Both the position numbers and the translations under genes were made by a program. The notes under the pieces were generated by a model. It was not told the origin of the DNA, searched no databases, and worked only from the letters and a program-made list of their open reading frames with translations. A DNA stretch of 64,000 nt from Luteimonas sp. MC1572 (GTDB taxonomy: Bacteria; Pseudomonadota; Gammaproteobacteria; Xanthomonadales; Xanthomonadaceae), in NCBI RefSeq assembly GCF_016615815.1, contig NZ_CP067112.1:1426001-1490000 (forward strand), written 5' to 3'. This document shows positions 46,855 through 55,533 of this stretch, piece by piece. Positions within the stretch are counted from its first letter, which is position 1, and each line of letters starts with the position of its first letter.

Positions 46855-46905
46855 TAGAATCACACTAGCCATATCGGCTAAACCCGCGCCCTGCGTGGGT
46901 TTTTT
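46855..46905 (+). promoter_or_regulatory. ndk promoter (-10 TAGAAT) with leader terminator-like hairpin
   Basis: TAGAAT at 46855-46860 would start a transcript near 46867. Beginning 13 bases later, AACCCGCG-CCCT-GCGTGGGTT (46881-46901, one G-T pair) is followed directly by T residues, which with the end of the stem make a run of six. This is a textbook intrinsic terminator within the ndk leader, 55 bases before the ATG. It could be an attenuator or could end a very short RNA; no antiterminator fold was worked out. Confidence 0.5.
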
Positions 46906-46960
46906 CTGTTACCTTCTGGGACTGCCTGAGACATGGCGGCCCGCCTTCCGGAGATTTCCC

Positions 46961-47386
46961 ATGGCGCTGGAGCGCACCCTGTCCATCATCAAGCCCGATG
47001 CCGTCGCCAAGAACGTCATCGGCGAGATCTATGCCCGCTTCGAGAAGGCCGGCCTCAAGATCGCCGCCGCGAAAATGAAGCAGCTGTCGCGCGCGGAGGC
47101 CGAAGGCTTCTACGCCGTGCACCGCGAGCGCCCGTTCTTCAACGCACTGGTCGAGTTCATGATCAGCGGCCCGGTGATGATCCAGGTACTGGAAGGCGAG
47201 GGTGCCGTGCTCAAGCACCGCGACCTGATGGGCGCCACCAACCCGAAGGATGCCGCCGCGGGCACGATCCGCGCCGACTTCGCCGACTCCATCGACGCGA
47301 ACGCCGTGCACGGTTCCGACGCTGCGGATACCGCCGCCGTCGAGATCGCGTACTTCTTCCCGTCGACCGACGTTTACGCTCGTTGA
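46961..47386 (+). CDS. ndk: Nucleoside diphosphate kinase Ndk
   Basis: Ndk balances NTP pools by phosphate transfer through a phospho-histidine. The 141-residue protein has [20 protein letters not shown] at the N-terminus, catalytic His117 in NAVHGSDA and the C-terminal [11 protein letters not shown]. The start is fixed by the family N-terminus; the frame continues open far upstream without conservation. Ndk upstream of rlmN-pilF-rodZ is a common gammaproteobacterial order. Confidence 0.98.
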   Translation: MALERTLSIIKPDAVAKNVIGEIYARFEKAGLKIAAAKMKQLSRAEAEGFYAVHRERPFFNALVEFMISGPVMIQVLEGEGAVLKHRDLMGATNPKDAAAGTIRADFADSIDANAVHGSDAADTAAVEIAYFFPSTDVYAR

Positions 47387-47391
47387 TCTTT

Positions 47392-47446
47392 TTTGCCACG
47401 GATTTGCGCGGTGGCCGCGCCCTTGATCCGCGTGATCCGTGGCAAA
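47392..47446. repeat. Inverted repeat TTTGCCACGGAT/ATCCGTGGCAAA between ndk and rlmN
   Basis: Perfect 12-bp arms at 47392-47403 and 47435-47446 are separated by 31 bases. Within the spacer, GCGCGG and CCGCG continue the pairing imperfectly. The word GATCCG also recurs at 47425 and 47434 (GATCCGCG, GATCCGTG). No T-run follows on either strand, so it is not a classical terminator; it looks like a dispersed palindromic repeat unit. Confidence 0.65.
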
Positions 47447-47468
47447 TGCTCTTGACCCTAGAAGCCCA

Positions 47469-48629
47469 GTGACCGAATCCACAGACAAGCAGAACCTGCT
47501 CGACCTCGATCGCGAGGGCCTGGAGCGCTTTTTCGCCGACGAACTCGGCGAGAAGCGTTTCCGTGCGCATCAGGTGATGAAGTGGATCCACCACCGCCAC
47601 GTCACCGACTTCGACGAGATGACCGATCTCGGCAAGCCCCTGCGCGCGAAGTTGCTGGAGCGCGCCGAGGTGATCGTGCCGCAGGTGCATTTCGACAAGC
47701 CTTCCACCGACGGCACCCACAAGTGGCTGCTGGGCATGGATGGCAAGAACGCCATCGAGACCGTGTACATCCCGGACAAGGGGCGCGGCACGCTGTGCGT
47801 GTCGTCCCAGGTCGGCTGCGCGCTCAACTGCCAGTTCTGCTCCACCGCGACCCAGGGCTTCAACCGAAACCTGTCCACCGCCGAGATCATCGGCCAGGTG
47901 TGGGTTGCGGCGAAGCACCTCGGCAACATTCCCCACAAGCAGCGGCGCCTCACCAACGTGGTGATGATGGGCATGGGCGAGCCGCTGATGAACTTCGACA
48001 ACGTGGTGCGCGCGATGAGCGTGATGCGCGACGACCTCGGCTACGGCCTGGCCAACAAGCGCGTGACCCTCTCCACCGCCGGCATGGTGCCGATGATCGA
48101 CCGGCTGTCCGAAGAAAGTGACGTCTCGCTGGCCGTGTCCCTGCATGCCGCCAACGACGAGCTGCGCACCGAACTCGTCCCGCTCAACAAGAAGTACCCC
48201 ATCGCCGAGCTGATGGCCGCCTGCGAACGCTACGTGCGCCGCAAGCCGCGCTCGTCGATCACCTTCGAATACACGCTGATGAAGGACGTCAACGACCAGC
48301 CGGTGCACGCGCGCCAGCTGGCCCGGCTGATGCGCCAGTTCGGCAACGCGCTCCAGGTGAAGGATGCCGCCAAGGTCAACCTGATTCCGTTCAACCCGTT
48401 CCCGGGCACGCGTTTCCAGCGCTCCGGCGAGGACGAGATCCGCGCATTCCAGAAGCTGCTGCTCGATGCGCAGGTGCTGACCATGGTGCGGCGCACGCGT
48501 GGCGACGACATCGATGCCGCCTGCGGCCAGCTCAAGGGCCAGGTGGCCGACCGCACCCGCCGCCAGGCCGAGTTCCGCAAGCACCTCGAACAGGTCACGG
48601 GCGGGGAGGGCGGTGATGCGGCGGCTTGA
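47469..48629 (+). CDS. rlmN: Dual-specificity rRNA/tRNA methyltransferase RlmN
   Basis: RlmN is a radical-SAM enzyme that methylates C2 of A2503 in 23S rRNA and A37 of some tRNAs. The radical-SAM cluster motif is [18 protein letters not shown], followed by [17 protein letters not shown]. The C-terminal methyl-carrying Cys lies in [13 protein letters not shown]. The GTG at 47469 gives 386 residues starting [13 protein letters not shown]; a GTG at 47439 is in frame but inside the inverted repeat. It overlaps pilF by 14 bases. Confidence 0.95.
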   Translation: MTESTDKQNLLDLDREGLERFFADELGEKRFRAHQVMKWIHHRHVTDFDEMTDLGKPLRAKLLERAEVIVPQVHFDKPSTDGTHKWLLGMDGKNAIETVYIPDKGRGTLCVSSQVGCALNCQFCSTATQGFNRNLSTAEIIGQVWVAAKHLGNIPHKQRRLTNVVMMGMGEPLMNFDNVVRAMSVMRDDLGYGLANKRVTLSTAGMVPMIDRLSEESDVSLAVSLHAANDELRTELVPLNKKYPIAELMAACERYVRRKPRSSITFEYTLMKDVNDQPVHARQLARLMRQFGNALQVKDAAKVNLIPFNPFPGTRFQRSGEDEIRAFQKLLLDAQVLTMVRRTRGDDIDAACGQLKGQVADRTRRQAEFRKHLEQVTGGEGGDAAA

Positions 48630-49431
48630 ATTCTTCGGCCTGGTGATCGCCTGCACGCTGGTGGCCGCCGGCTGCTCGCGACTCACGTTCATAAAGCCGA
48701 GCGCGCAGCGCGGCGACTCGACGCAGATCGCGCCCGTGTACGACTTCAGCGATGACAGCAAGTCGCGCGGCAAGACGTCCGCACGCGGCCACCTGCTGCG
48801 TGGCGAACAGGCATTGCACGCGGGCCGGTACGCCGACGCCGCCAGCGAGGCGCGACAGGCGATGAAGGTCGACGGCCGCGACGCCGATGCGCACACGCTG
48901 CTTGCATTGGCGCTCGAGAACCAGGGCGAGGATCGCGATGCCGGCAAGCACTATGCGCGCGCCGCCGAGCTCAAGCCCTCAGGTGCCACCTTGAACAACA
49001 ACGGCGCCTGGCTGTGCCGCAACGGCCGCGCCGCCGAGTCGATCACGTGGTTCGACCGCGCCCTGGCCGACCGCAGCTACGCCAGCCCCGCCTCGGCGCT
49101 GGCCAACGCAGGCGCCTGTGCCGATGCCGGCGGCCAGCCGGGGCGCGCCGAGCGCGACCTGCGCGCGGCACTGGCCCTCGATCCGGTCAACGCCGTCGGC
49201 CTGGAGGCGCTGGCCAGGCATTTGCACGGGCGCGGGGAATACTTCGAGGCGCGGGCATTCTCGCAACGTCGGCTGGACGCGGGGCCGGCGTCGCCGGCCG
49301 CGCTGCAACTTGCGTCACAGATCGAGGAAAAGCTCGGCGACAAGGCTGCCGCCGCTCGTTATGTTCAGCGCCTGCGGACGGAATTCCCGCACGCGCAGGC
49401 AGTGCTGCCCGGGGACAGCAGTTCACGATGA
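48616..49431 (+). CDS. pilF: Type IV pilus biogenesis/stability lipoprotein PilF (PilW)
   Basis: PilF is the outer-membrane pilotin that helps the PilQ secretin assemble. The 271-residue protein has a lipoprotein signal ([19 protein letters not shown]). A run of TPR motifs follows from about 60 ([59 protein letters not shown]). The position between rlmN and rodZ is conserved in type IV pilus-bearing gammaproteobacteria. Other pilus genes are not in the window. Confidence 0.93.
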   Translation: MRRLEFFGLVIACTLVAAGCSRLTFIKPSAQRGDSTQIAPVYDFSDDSKSRGKTSARGHLLRGEQALHAGRYADAASEARQAMKVDGRDADAHTLLALALENQGEDRDAGKHYARAAELKPSGATLNNNGAWLCRNGRAAESITWFDRALADRSYASPASALANAGACADAGGQPGRAERDLRAALALDPVNAVGLEALARHLHGRGEYFEARAFSQRRLDAGPASPAALQLASQIEEKLGDKAAAARYVQRLRTEFPHAQAVLPGDSSSR

Positions 49432-50246
49432 TGCCGCCAGACAAGAATGTGGCCGCCGATGCCGACTACGGCTGTGGCCGCCGCCTACGCAATGCCCGCG
49501 AGGCCGCGGGCCTCTCCATCGAAGACGTTGCCGCCAGGCTGCGGATGCCGGTGCGCGTTGTCGAGTCGCTCGAGGCCGAGGACTGGAGCCGGCTGGGCGC
49601 GCCGGTCTACGTGCGCGGACAGTTGCGCAGCTATTCGCGCCTGCTGGGCCTGTCCACCGCCACCATGCAGGCCGTAGTCGGGGTCGCCCCGGTGGAGCCG
49701 GTGACACTGGTGCCGCGCACCTACGTGCCACGCATGCAGATTGTGGCCGAACAGTTCGCCAAGCGCCTGGTGTACGTGGTGATCACCGCAGCCATCGCAC
49801 TGCCGGTGTGGCTGGCCACCAGACCGCATCTCGCCACGCAGGGTGCCGAATCCGCCTCGCTTGACGTGCCTGTGGCCTCCACGGCTCGCCAGTCCGGCGC
49901 GCCAGGGGTCGCCGGGGCTCGCCAGCCTGTGCCTCTGGTTGCCTCGATGGCGCCGGTCGCGCAGCGCTCCAGCAGCGCGGCGGTGGCGCTCGAACTGCGG
50001 CTGGTCGACGACAGCTGGGTGGAAATCACCGGCAGTGACGGGCGCGTCATCGAGCAGTCGCTGCTGCGCGCAGGCACCACACGCAGCTTCGCCACCGGCG
50101 AGGTTGGGGGCATGGTGTTCGGCAACGCGTCCGCGGTCGAGCTGCGGCGCAACGGGGCCGAGCTGGACCTCGCACCGTTCCTTCGGGCGAACGTCGCCCG
50201 CTTTACGGTATCCTCTGACGGATCGCTGGTACCCGCTGGTCGTTGA
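49428..50246 (+). CDS. rodZ: RodZ-like helix-turn-helix cytoskeletal protein
   Basis: RodZ anchors MreB and helps set rod shape. The 272-residue protein has a cytoplasmic HTH domain at about 15-85 (GRRLRNAREAAGLSIEDVAA, then YVRGQLRSYSRLLGLS) and a membrane helix at about 112-128 (LVYVVITAAIALPVWLA). A short linker and a periplasmic DUF4115-type domain follow (LELRLVDDSWVEITGSDGRV, then GNASAVELRRNG). The start overlaps the pilF stop; ATG codons at 49428 and 49431 are both usable. It is shorter than E. coli RodZ (337). Confidence 0.9.
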   Translation: MMPPDKNVAADADYGCGRRLRNAREAAGLSIEDVAARLRMPVRVVESLEAEDWSRLGAPVYVRGQLRSYSRLLGLSTATMQAVVGVAPVEPVTLVPRTYVPRMQIVAEQFAKRLVYVVITAAIALPVWLATRPHLATQGAESASLDVPVASTARQSGAPGVAGARQPVPLVASMAPVAQRSSSAAVALELRLVDDSWVEITGSDGRVIEQSLLRAGTTRSFATGEVGGMVFGNASAVELRRNGAELDLAPFLRANVARFTVSSDGSLVPAGR

Positions 50247-50379
50247 CCAGGGGTGCCACGGCAGCGGTGGCCCGCAAGGCGGGCCATCCGCGTGCAACCG
50301 AGGACCCGTTCGCGGGTCACATTCCTTCCCATAGCTGCCCGCGGATACGCCGGGTGGCTCGCAGCCCGATCGGATGGTC
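50247..50379 (+). other. Hairpin-rich spacer between rodZ and yfgM
   Basis: This 133-bp gap follows a small hairpin over the rodZ stop (CTGGTC/GACCAG, 50236-50250). It holds TGGCCCGC-AAG-GCGGGCCA (50268-50286) and GACCCG-TTCG-CGGGTC (50303-50318). No gene is seen. In many relatives ispG and hisS lie between rodZ and yfgM; neither is here. Confidence 0.6.
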
Positions 50380-51024
50380 ATGGCAGTAGACGAGTTGCTC
50401 GATGAGCACGAACAGGGCGAGCGTGTTCGCCAGTGGGTGCGCGAAAACGCCCTTGGCGTTGTCGCCGGCATTGCGGTGGCACTCGGCCTGGTCTGGGGCT
50501 TCCAGCAGTGGCAGGACCACCGCCTGGATCAGCGCATGGCGCAGAGCGACGCCTACGCCGCGGTGAACGCGAGCATTGCCGCCGGTGATCTGGACAAGGC
50601 CCGCGAGCTTGCAGCCGCTGCCGACCTGCACGACGGCGCGTTCGCGGCATTGCTCGCGCTTGACCTGGCGAAAGCGCAGGTCGATGCCGGTGACACCGAA
50701 GCCGCCACCGCGACGCTGTCCGCCCTCACCGATCCGGGCCCCGCGCTCGAGTCGGTCGTTGCGCGCCGCCTGGCGAGCCTGCATGTCGCTGCGGGCAAGG
50801 CCGACGAGGCGCTGGCGGTGCTGGGCGACGCCACCGATGCCGGCAGCCTCGAAACCCGAGGCGATGCACACATGGTGGCCGGTCGTGCGGACGATGCGCG
50901 CGAAGCCTACACCGCGGCCCTCGCCGCGCTTGATGTCGCCGCGGTGCCGCAGCGGCGCCTGCTCGAAATCAAGTTGATCGATGCCGGCGGCGTGCCGGCC
51001 CACACGGAGAGCGACGCCCGATGA
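50380..51024 (+). CDS. yfgM: YfgM-like membrane-anchored TPR protein (SecYEG-associated chaperone)
   Basis: YfgM (ancillary SecYEG translocon subunit) associates with PpiD and aids periplasmic folding. The 214-residue protein has a short cytoplasmic start (MAVDELLDEHEQGERVRQWV), one helix at about 24-41 (LGVVAGIAVALGLVWGFQQW) and a periplasmic TPR-like part. The start at 50380 gives the familiar N-terminus; an ATG two codons earlier is possible. It overlaps bamB by 4 bases, the conserved yfgM-bamB-der order. Confidence 0.9.
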   Translation: MAVDELLDEHEQGERVRQWVRENALGVVAGIAVALGLVWGFQQWQDHRLDQRMAQSDAYAAVNASIAAGDLDKARELAAAADLHDGAFAALLALDLAKAQVDAGDTEAATATLSALTDPGPALESVVARRLASLHVAAGKADEALAVLGDATDAGSLETRGDAHMVAGRADDAREAYTAALAALDVAAVPQRRLLEIKLIDAGGVPAHTESDAR

Positions 51025-52232
51025 CCGAAGCACAGCGCACCAGCCCAACCCGGGCCGGTTCCCGATTCGCCACCCGCGCCGCGACCATCCTGGTCTGCCT
51101 GGCCGTGGTCACGGGCTGCAGCACCGTCAAGGGCTGGTTTGGCGGCAAGGGCGACGACGCCAAGGCCGGCGAGCCGGCCGAGCTCGTCAAGTTCGAAGCC
51201 ACCGCAACGCCCACCCGCATCTGGAAGGCCAGCGCCGGCAAGGGCGAAGGCTCCACCGGCGTACGCCAGGGCCCGGCAGTGGCCGATGGCAGGGTATTCG
51301 CTGCCTCGATCAAGGGCGGCGTCCGCGCATTTGATCTGCAGTCCGGGGCACAGGCCTGGCATCACGCAAGCGACCTGCGCCTGTCCGGCGGCCCGGGAGC
51401 CGGCGATGGGCTGGTGGTCGTGGGCAGCCTCGACGGTGAATTGGTGGCGCTGGATGCGGCCACCGGAGCGGAACGTTGGACGGCGAAGGTCGTCAGCGAA
51501 GTCATTGCCGCGCCCACGATCGGCCAGGGGCTGGTACTGGTGCGCTCCAATGAAGGGCGTGTCACCGCGTTCGACGCGTCCAATGGCGAGCGGCGCTGGT
51601 TCTGGGTCCAGGACCTGCCTTCGCTCACCGTGCGCGGCAACGCGCCGGTGACCCTGGGGCCCGGGCACGCCTTCGTCGGCCTGGACGACGGCCGCGTGGT
51701 CGCGCTTGCGCTCGGCGATGGGCGGGTGCTCTGGGAGCAACCGATCTCGCTTGGCGACGGCCGCACCGAACTCGATCGCATGGCGGACGTCGACGGCGCT
51801 CCGGTGCTCGACGGCCCGGTCCTGTTCGCAACCAGCTACAAGGGCCGGACGATGGCCTTCGAGGCGCCGAGCGGGCGCCCGATCTGGGCAGCGGAGAGCG
51901 GTGGCGCAGGCGGCGTTTCAGTGGGCAGCGACCGGCTCGTCGTGAGTGACAAGGCCGGCACCGTGTGGGCCATCGACAAGTACGTCGGTACTTCCTACTG
52001 GCGGCAGCCCGCTCTGACCAACCGCAACCTGGGTCCGGCGCGGATCCACGGCAGCTATGCCGTGGTCGGCGACTTCGATGGCTACCTGCACTGGATGCGC
52101 CTGCTGGACGGCGAGTTCGTGGCGCGCGAGCGTGCGGGCCGCAATGCCCTGGCTGGTCCGCCGGTGGTGGCCGACGGCATCCTCGTGGTGCAGGACGTCG
52201 ACGGCGATATCAGCGCCTGGCGCATTGACTGA
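51021..52232 (+). CDS. bamB: Outer-membrane protein assembly factor BamB
   Basis: BamB is a lipoprotein of the BAM complex that inserts beta-barrel proteins into the outer membrane. The 403-residue protein has lipobox Cys33 (CLAVVTGCSTVKGWFGG) and an eight-bladed PQQ-type beta-propeller. Repeated strands include VFAASIKGGVRAFDLQSGAQ, VVGSLDGELVALDAATGAER and VWAIDKYVGTSYWRQPAL. The N-terminus is longer than usual before the signal; a later start is possible but no ATG fits better. It is 3 bases upstream of der. Confidence 0.96.
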   Translation: MTEAQRTSPTRAGSRFATRAATILVCLAVVTGCSTVKGWFGGKGDDAKAGEPAELVKFEATATPTRIWKASAGKGEGSTGVRQGPAVADGRVFAASIKGGVRAFDLQSGAQAWHHASDLRLSGGPGAGDGLVVVGSLDGELVALDAATGAERWTAKVVSEVIAAPTIGQGLVLVRSNEGRVTAFDASNGERRWFWVQDLPSLTVRGNAPVTLGPGHAFVGLDDGRVVALALGDGRVLWEQPISLGDGRTELDRMADVDGAPVLDGPVLFATSYKGRTMAFEAPSGRPIWAAESGGAGGVSVGSDRLVVSDKAGTVWAIDKYVGTSYWRQPALTNRNLGPARIHGSYAVVGDFDGYLHWMRLLDGEFVARERAGRNALAGPPVVADGILVVQDVDGDISAWRID

Positions 52233-52235
52233 CCC

Positions 52236-53651
52236 ATGTTCCCACTGGTCGCTCTGGTTGGTCGCCCGAACGTCGGGAAGTCGACGCTTTTCAATGCGTT
52301 GACGCGCACGCGTGACGCGCTGGTCCATGACCAGCCGGGTGTGACCCGGGATCGCCATTACGGGGTCTGCCGGCTGGACGAGGACCGTCCCTTCGCGCTG
52401 GTCGATACCGGCGGCATCTCTGCCGGCAATGTCCATCTCGAAACCGGCAACCTGGCCGGCGCCACCGCGCGCCAGGCCCGCGCCGGCGCCGAGGAGGCCG
52501 ACCTGGTGCTGTTCGTCGTCGATGGCCGCGAAGGCCCTTCGGCGCTCGACGACGAGATTCTCGCCTGGCTGCGCAAGGCGTCGCGTCCAACGTTCCTGGT
52601 GGTCAACAAGACCGACGGCATCGACGCGCGCGAATCGCTCGCGGAGTTCTCGCGCTACGGCTTCAGCGATGTCTTCGCGGTGTCGTCGGCGCACCGCCAC
52701 GGCATCGACGACCTGGTGGACGAGATCCTGGCGAAGTTGCCCGAGCAGGGCGAAGCCCCCGTGCCGGACAATGATCCGGAGCGTGTCCGCGTCGCCTTCG
52801 TCGGGCGCCCCAACGTCGGCAAGTCGACGCTGGTCAACCGCATCCTCGGCGAGGAGCGGATGATCGCCTCCGAAGTCGCCGGCACCACGCGCGATTCGAT
52901 TGCCGCCGACCTCGAGCGCGACGGCCGCCGCTACCGGCTGGTCGACACCGCCGGCATCCGCCGCAAGTCGCGCGTCGACGAAGCGGTGGAGACCTTCTCG
53001 ATCATCAAGACCCTGCAGTCGATCGAGCAGTGCCAGGTCGCCGTGGTGATGATCGACGCCAACGAAGGCGTGACCGACCAGGACGCCAGCGTGCTGGGTG
53101 CCGTGCTCGATGCCGGCCGTGCCCTGGTGGTGGCGGTGAACAAGTGGGATGGGCAGAGCGACTACCAGCGCGAGCAGGTCGAGTCGCTGCTGTCGCGCAA
53201 GCTGGCGTTCGTGGAGTGGGCGGAGGCGGTGCGCATCAGCGCGCTGCACGGCTCCGGCCTGCGCGAGCTGTTCCGCGCCATCCATCGCGCGCACGCCTCG
53301 GCCACGCGCCAGTTCAGCACCGCCGAAGTCACGCGTGCGGTCGAGGTGGCGTACGAATCCAATCCGCCGCCGGTGGTGCGCGGACATGCCGCCAAGCTGC
53401 GCTTCGCGCATCCCGGTGGTGAAAACCCGCCGACCATCGTCATCCACGGCACGCGCCTGCGCACGTTGCCCGACAGCTACAAGCGCTACCTCGAGAACTT
53501 CTTCCGCAAGCGCTTCAAGCTGGTCGGAACGCCCGTGCAACTGGTGTTCAAGGAAGGCGAGAATCCCTACAAGGACCGCAAGAACGTGCTCAGCGCGCGG
53601 CAGGTGGTCAAGAAGCGGCGGATGATCCGCCACGTCAAGCGCGGGAAGTGA
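52236..53651 (+). CDS. der: Ribosome-assembly GTPase Der (EngA)
   Basis: Der is a double GTPase needed for 50S maturation. The 471-residue protein has two G domains, each with a [11 protein letters not shown]-loop: [20 protein letters not shown] at the N-terminus and [18 protein letters not shown] at about 187. The DTGG/DTAG G3 and NKTD/NKWD G4 motifs are present, with a KH-like C-terminal domain ending in a basic [13 protein letters not shown] tail. It overlaps mobA by 4 bases (GTGA). Confidence 0.98.
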   Translation: MFPLVALVGRPNVGKSTLFNALTRTRDALVHDQPGVTRDRHYGVCRLDEDRPFALVDTGGISAGNVHLETGNLAGATARQARAGAEEADLVLFVVDGREGPSALDDEILAWLRKASRPTFLVVNKTDGIDARESLAEFSRYGFSDVFAVSSAHRHGIDDLVDEILAKLPEQGEAPVPDNDPERVRVAFVGRPNVGKSTLVNRILGEERMIASEVAGTTRDSIAADLERDGRRYRLVDTAGIRRKSRVDEAVETFSIIKTLQSIEQCQVAVVMIDANEGVTDQDASVLGAVLDAGRALVVAVNKWDGQSDYQREQVESLLSRKLAFVEWAEAVRISALHGSGLRELFRAIHRAHASATRQFSTAEVTRAVEVAYESNPPPVVRGHAAKLRFAHPGGENPPTIVIHGTRLRTLPDSYKRYLENFFRKRFKLVGTPVQLVFKEGENPYKDRKNVLSARQVVKKRRMIRHVKRGK

Positions 53652-54223
53652 ACGCCGGGGCGACGACGCTCGGGCTCCTGGCCGGTGGACGCGCCACGCG
53701 CCTCGGCGGGATCGACAAGGCCTGGCTCGAACGCGGCGGCATGCCACAGGTGCTGCGGCTGGCGGAACGCGTCCGTGGCGAAGTGGACGCGGTGCTGGCC
53801 AGCGCCAACCGCGATCACGACCGCTATGCGGCGCACGACATGGATGCCGTCGCCGACCGGTTCACCGGCATCGGACCGCTCGGCGGCCTTGATGCCTTGG
53901 CCGAGGCATGCGCCACGCCGTGGCTGCTGACGCTGCCGGTCGACCTGCTCTCGGTGAACGACTGCCTGCTTCGCAGCCTGCGTGCGGCGGGCGCTGAAGG
54001 CGCATTTGCCGAAGACGATGATGGCGTCCAGCCGCTGGTCGCGCTGTGGCGCGTAGCCGCCCTGCGCGCGGCGCTGCCGGCAGTCATCGCGTCCGGCGCG
54101 CATGCGGTGCAGGACCTGCAGTCGAGCCTCGCCATGGCCTGTGTGCGGTTCGAAGGCGTGCGCTTCGGCAACCTCAACACGCCGGCGGACCTGGCCGCCG
54201 CCGGCATCGTCGCGTCGCCATGA
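53648..54223 (+). CDS. mobA: Molybdenum cofactor guanylyltransferase MobA
   Basis: MobA attaches GMP to molybdopterin to form the guanine-dinucleotide cofactor used by DMSO-reductase-family enzymes. The 191-residue nucleotidyltransferase has [20 protein letters not shown] at the N-terminus, [14 protein letters not shown], the [10 protein letters not shown] metal motif and [14 protein letters not shown] near the end. It starts with GTG overlapping the der stop and runs into moeA by an ATGA overlap. Confidence 0.93.
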   Translation: MNAGATTLGLLAGGRATRLGGIDKAWLERGGMPQVLRLAERVRGEVDAVLASANRDHDRYAAHDMDAVADRFTGIGPLGGLDALAEACATPWLLTLPVDLLSVNDCLLRSLRAAGAEGAFAEDDDGVQPLVALWRVAALRAALPAVIASGAHAVQDLQSSLAMACVRFEGVRFGNLNTPADLAAAGIVASP

Positions 54224-55455
54224 GCGATCAGGCCCCGTTCCCGAGCCGGATCAGCCACGCCGAAGCGCTGGCGATCGTCCGCACGCTGGGCGTCGCCCGT
54301 GCCACGGGCGCGCAGGACGTGTCGCTTGCGCGCGCGCACGGCCATGTGCTGGCCGCGGACCTGGTGGCCGGCATTGCCCAGCCACCGTTCGACAATTCGG
54401 CGATGGACGGCTACGCGTTGCGCCATGTGGACCTCGTCCCCGACGGCATCACCCGGCTGCGGCTGGTGGGCGAGCAGTTTGCCGGCCGCGCGCAGCCGTT
54501 CCTGGTCGGCGCTGGTGAGTGCGTCCGCATCACCACCGGCGCGCCACTGCCTTCAGGTACGGACACCGTGGCCATGAAGGAGGACGCGCGTGTCGACGGT
54601 GACAAGGTTGATGTGCTGGTGGCGCCTGCGGCAGGCCGCCACGTGCGCCTGGCCGGCGAAGACTGCGTGCCCGGCGACCTCCTGCTGCGTGCGGGCGAGG
54701 TGCTCACCCCTGCGCGCGTCGCGCTTGCCGCGTCGCAAGGTGTTCCGACGCTGCCAGTCGCACGCCGCCCGACCGTGGCCGTATTCACCACCGGTGACGA
54801 GCTGGTCGAGCCGGGACTGCCGCTGGCGCCCGGGCAAATCCACAACAGCAACCGCGAACTGCTGATGGGCCTGCTGCGCGCCGACGGCCTGGAGCCGGTC
54901 GCGTGGCCCACGCTGCCCGATGATCCGGAGCAGGTCGAATCCGCGCTGCGCCACGCCGGGCATGCCTTCGACCTGGTGCTGACCTGCGGCGCGGTGTCGG
55001 TGGGCGAGAAGGACCATATTCCGGCGCTGTTGCAGGCCGAGGCGCGCATCGCGTTCTGGAAGGTCCGCATGAAGCCGGGCATGCCGGTGCTGCTGGCGGA
55101 AGGCGGCGGCCTCGGCGAAGCGCTGTTCCTGTGCCTCCCCGGCAACCCGGTCTCGGTGCTGGCGACATGGCTGACGCTCGGCCGCCCGCTGGTCGACGCC
55201 ATGCAGGGCAGGACCGCCGCACGCCCGCGCTGGCGCGCAAGGTTGGCGACGCCGTGGCACAAGGGCCACGAGCGCCTCGAGTTCCTGCGCGGGCGGCTGG
55301 GGCAGGGCGCGGACGGTGTTCCGGAGGTCGAGCCGAGCCCCGCGGACGGCTCGCACCGGATGCGCGCGGCGGCGGATGCCGATGTCCTTCTGGTGCTCGA
55401 GGAGGGCGCGCGGGACTACCCCGCGGGAGCGTTCGTCGACGTGCTTCCGTGCTGA
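54220..55455 (+). CDS. moeA: Molybdopterin molybdenumtransferase MoeA
   Basis: MoeA inserts molybdate into adenylated molybdopterin. The 411-residue protein has PPFDNSAMDGYALRHVDLV, GAPLPSGTDTVAMKED, FTTGDELVEPGLPLAPGQIH, TCGAVSVGEKDHIP, KVRMKPGMPVLLAEG and LCLPGNPVSVLATWL, spanning all four domains. The start is set by the ATGA overlap with mobA. MsrP, at the other end of the window, is a possible client. Confidence 0.96.
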   Translation: MSDQAPFPSRISHAEALAIVRTLGVARATGAQDVSLARAHGHVLAADLVAGIAQPPFDNSAMDGYALRHVDLVPDGITRLRLVGEQFAGRAQPFLVGAGECVRITTGAPLPSGTDTVAMKEDARVDGDKVDVLVAPAAGRHVRLAGEDCVPGDLLLRAGEVLTPARVALAASQGVPTLPVARRPTVAVFTTGDELVEPGLPLAPGQIHNSNRELLMGLLRADGLEPVAWPTLPDDPEQVESALRHAGHAFDLVLTCGAVSVGEKDHIPALLQAEARIAFWKVRMKPGMPVLLAEGGGLGEALFLCLPGNPVSVLATWLTLGRPLVDAMQGRTAARPRWRARLATPWHKGHERLEFLRGRLGQGADGVPEVEPSPADGSHRMRAAADADVLLVLEEGARDYPAGAFVDVLPC

Positions 55456-55521
55456 ACCGCGCGAAGCGCGCATCATGTCGACCTCGGGTTTCCCGCAGTC
55501 GGCGAGGCGGCGGCGTTGGGC

Positions 55522-55527
55522 GATAAT
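55522..55527 (+). promoter_or_regulatory. Candidate -10 box (GATAAT) of moeB, leaderless geometry
   Basis: GATAAT ends 6 bases before the moeB ATG at 55534, placing the predicted first transcribed base at the start codon. It lies 66 bases after the moeA stop. No clear -35 was found. Confidence 0.45.
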
Positions 55528-55533
55528 CACGGC

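Noticed and set aside
46088..46960. Plus-strand extension of the ndk frame far upstream
   Set aside because: It runs antisense through the TetR gene with no conservation; Ndk is 141 residues starting at 46961.
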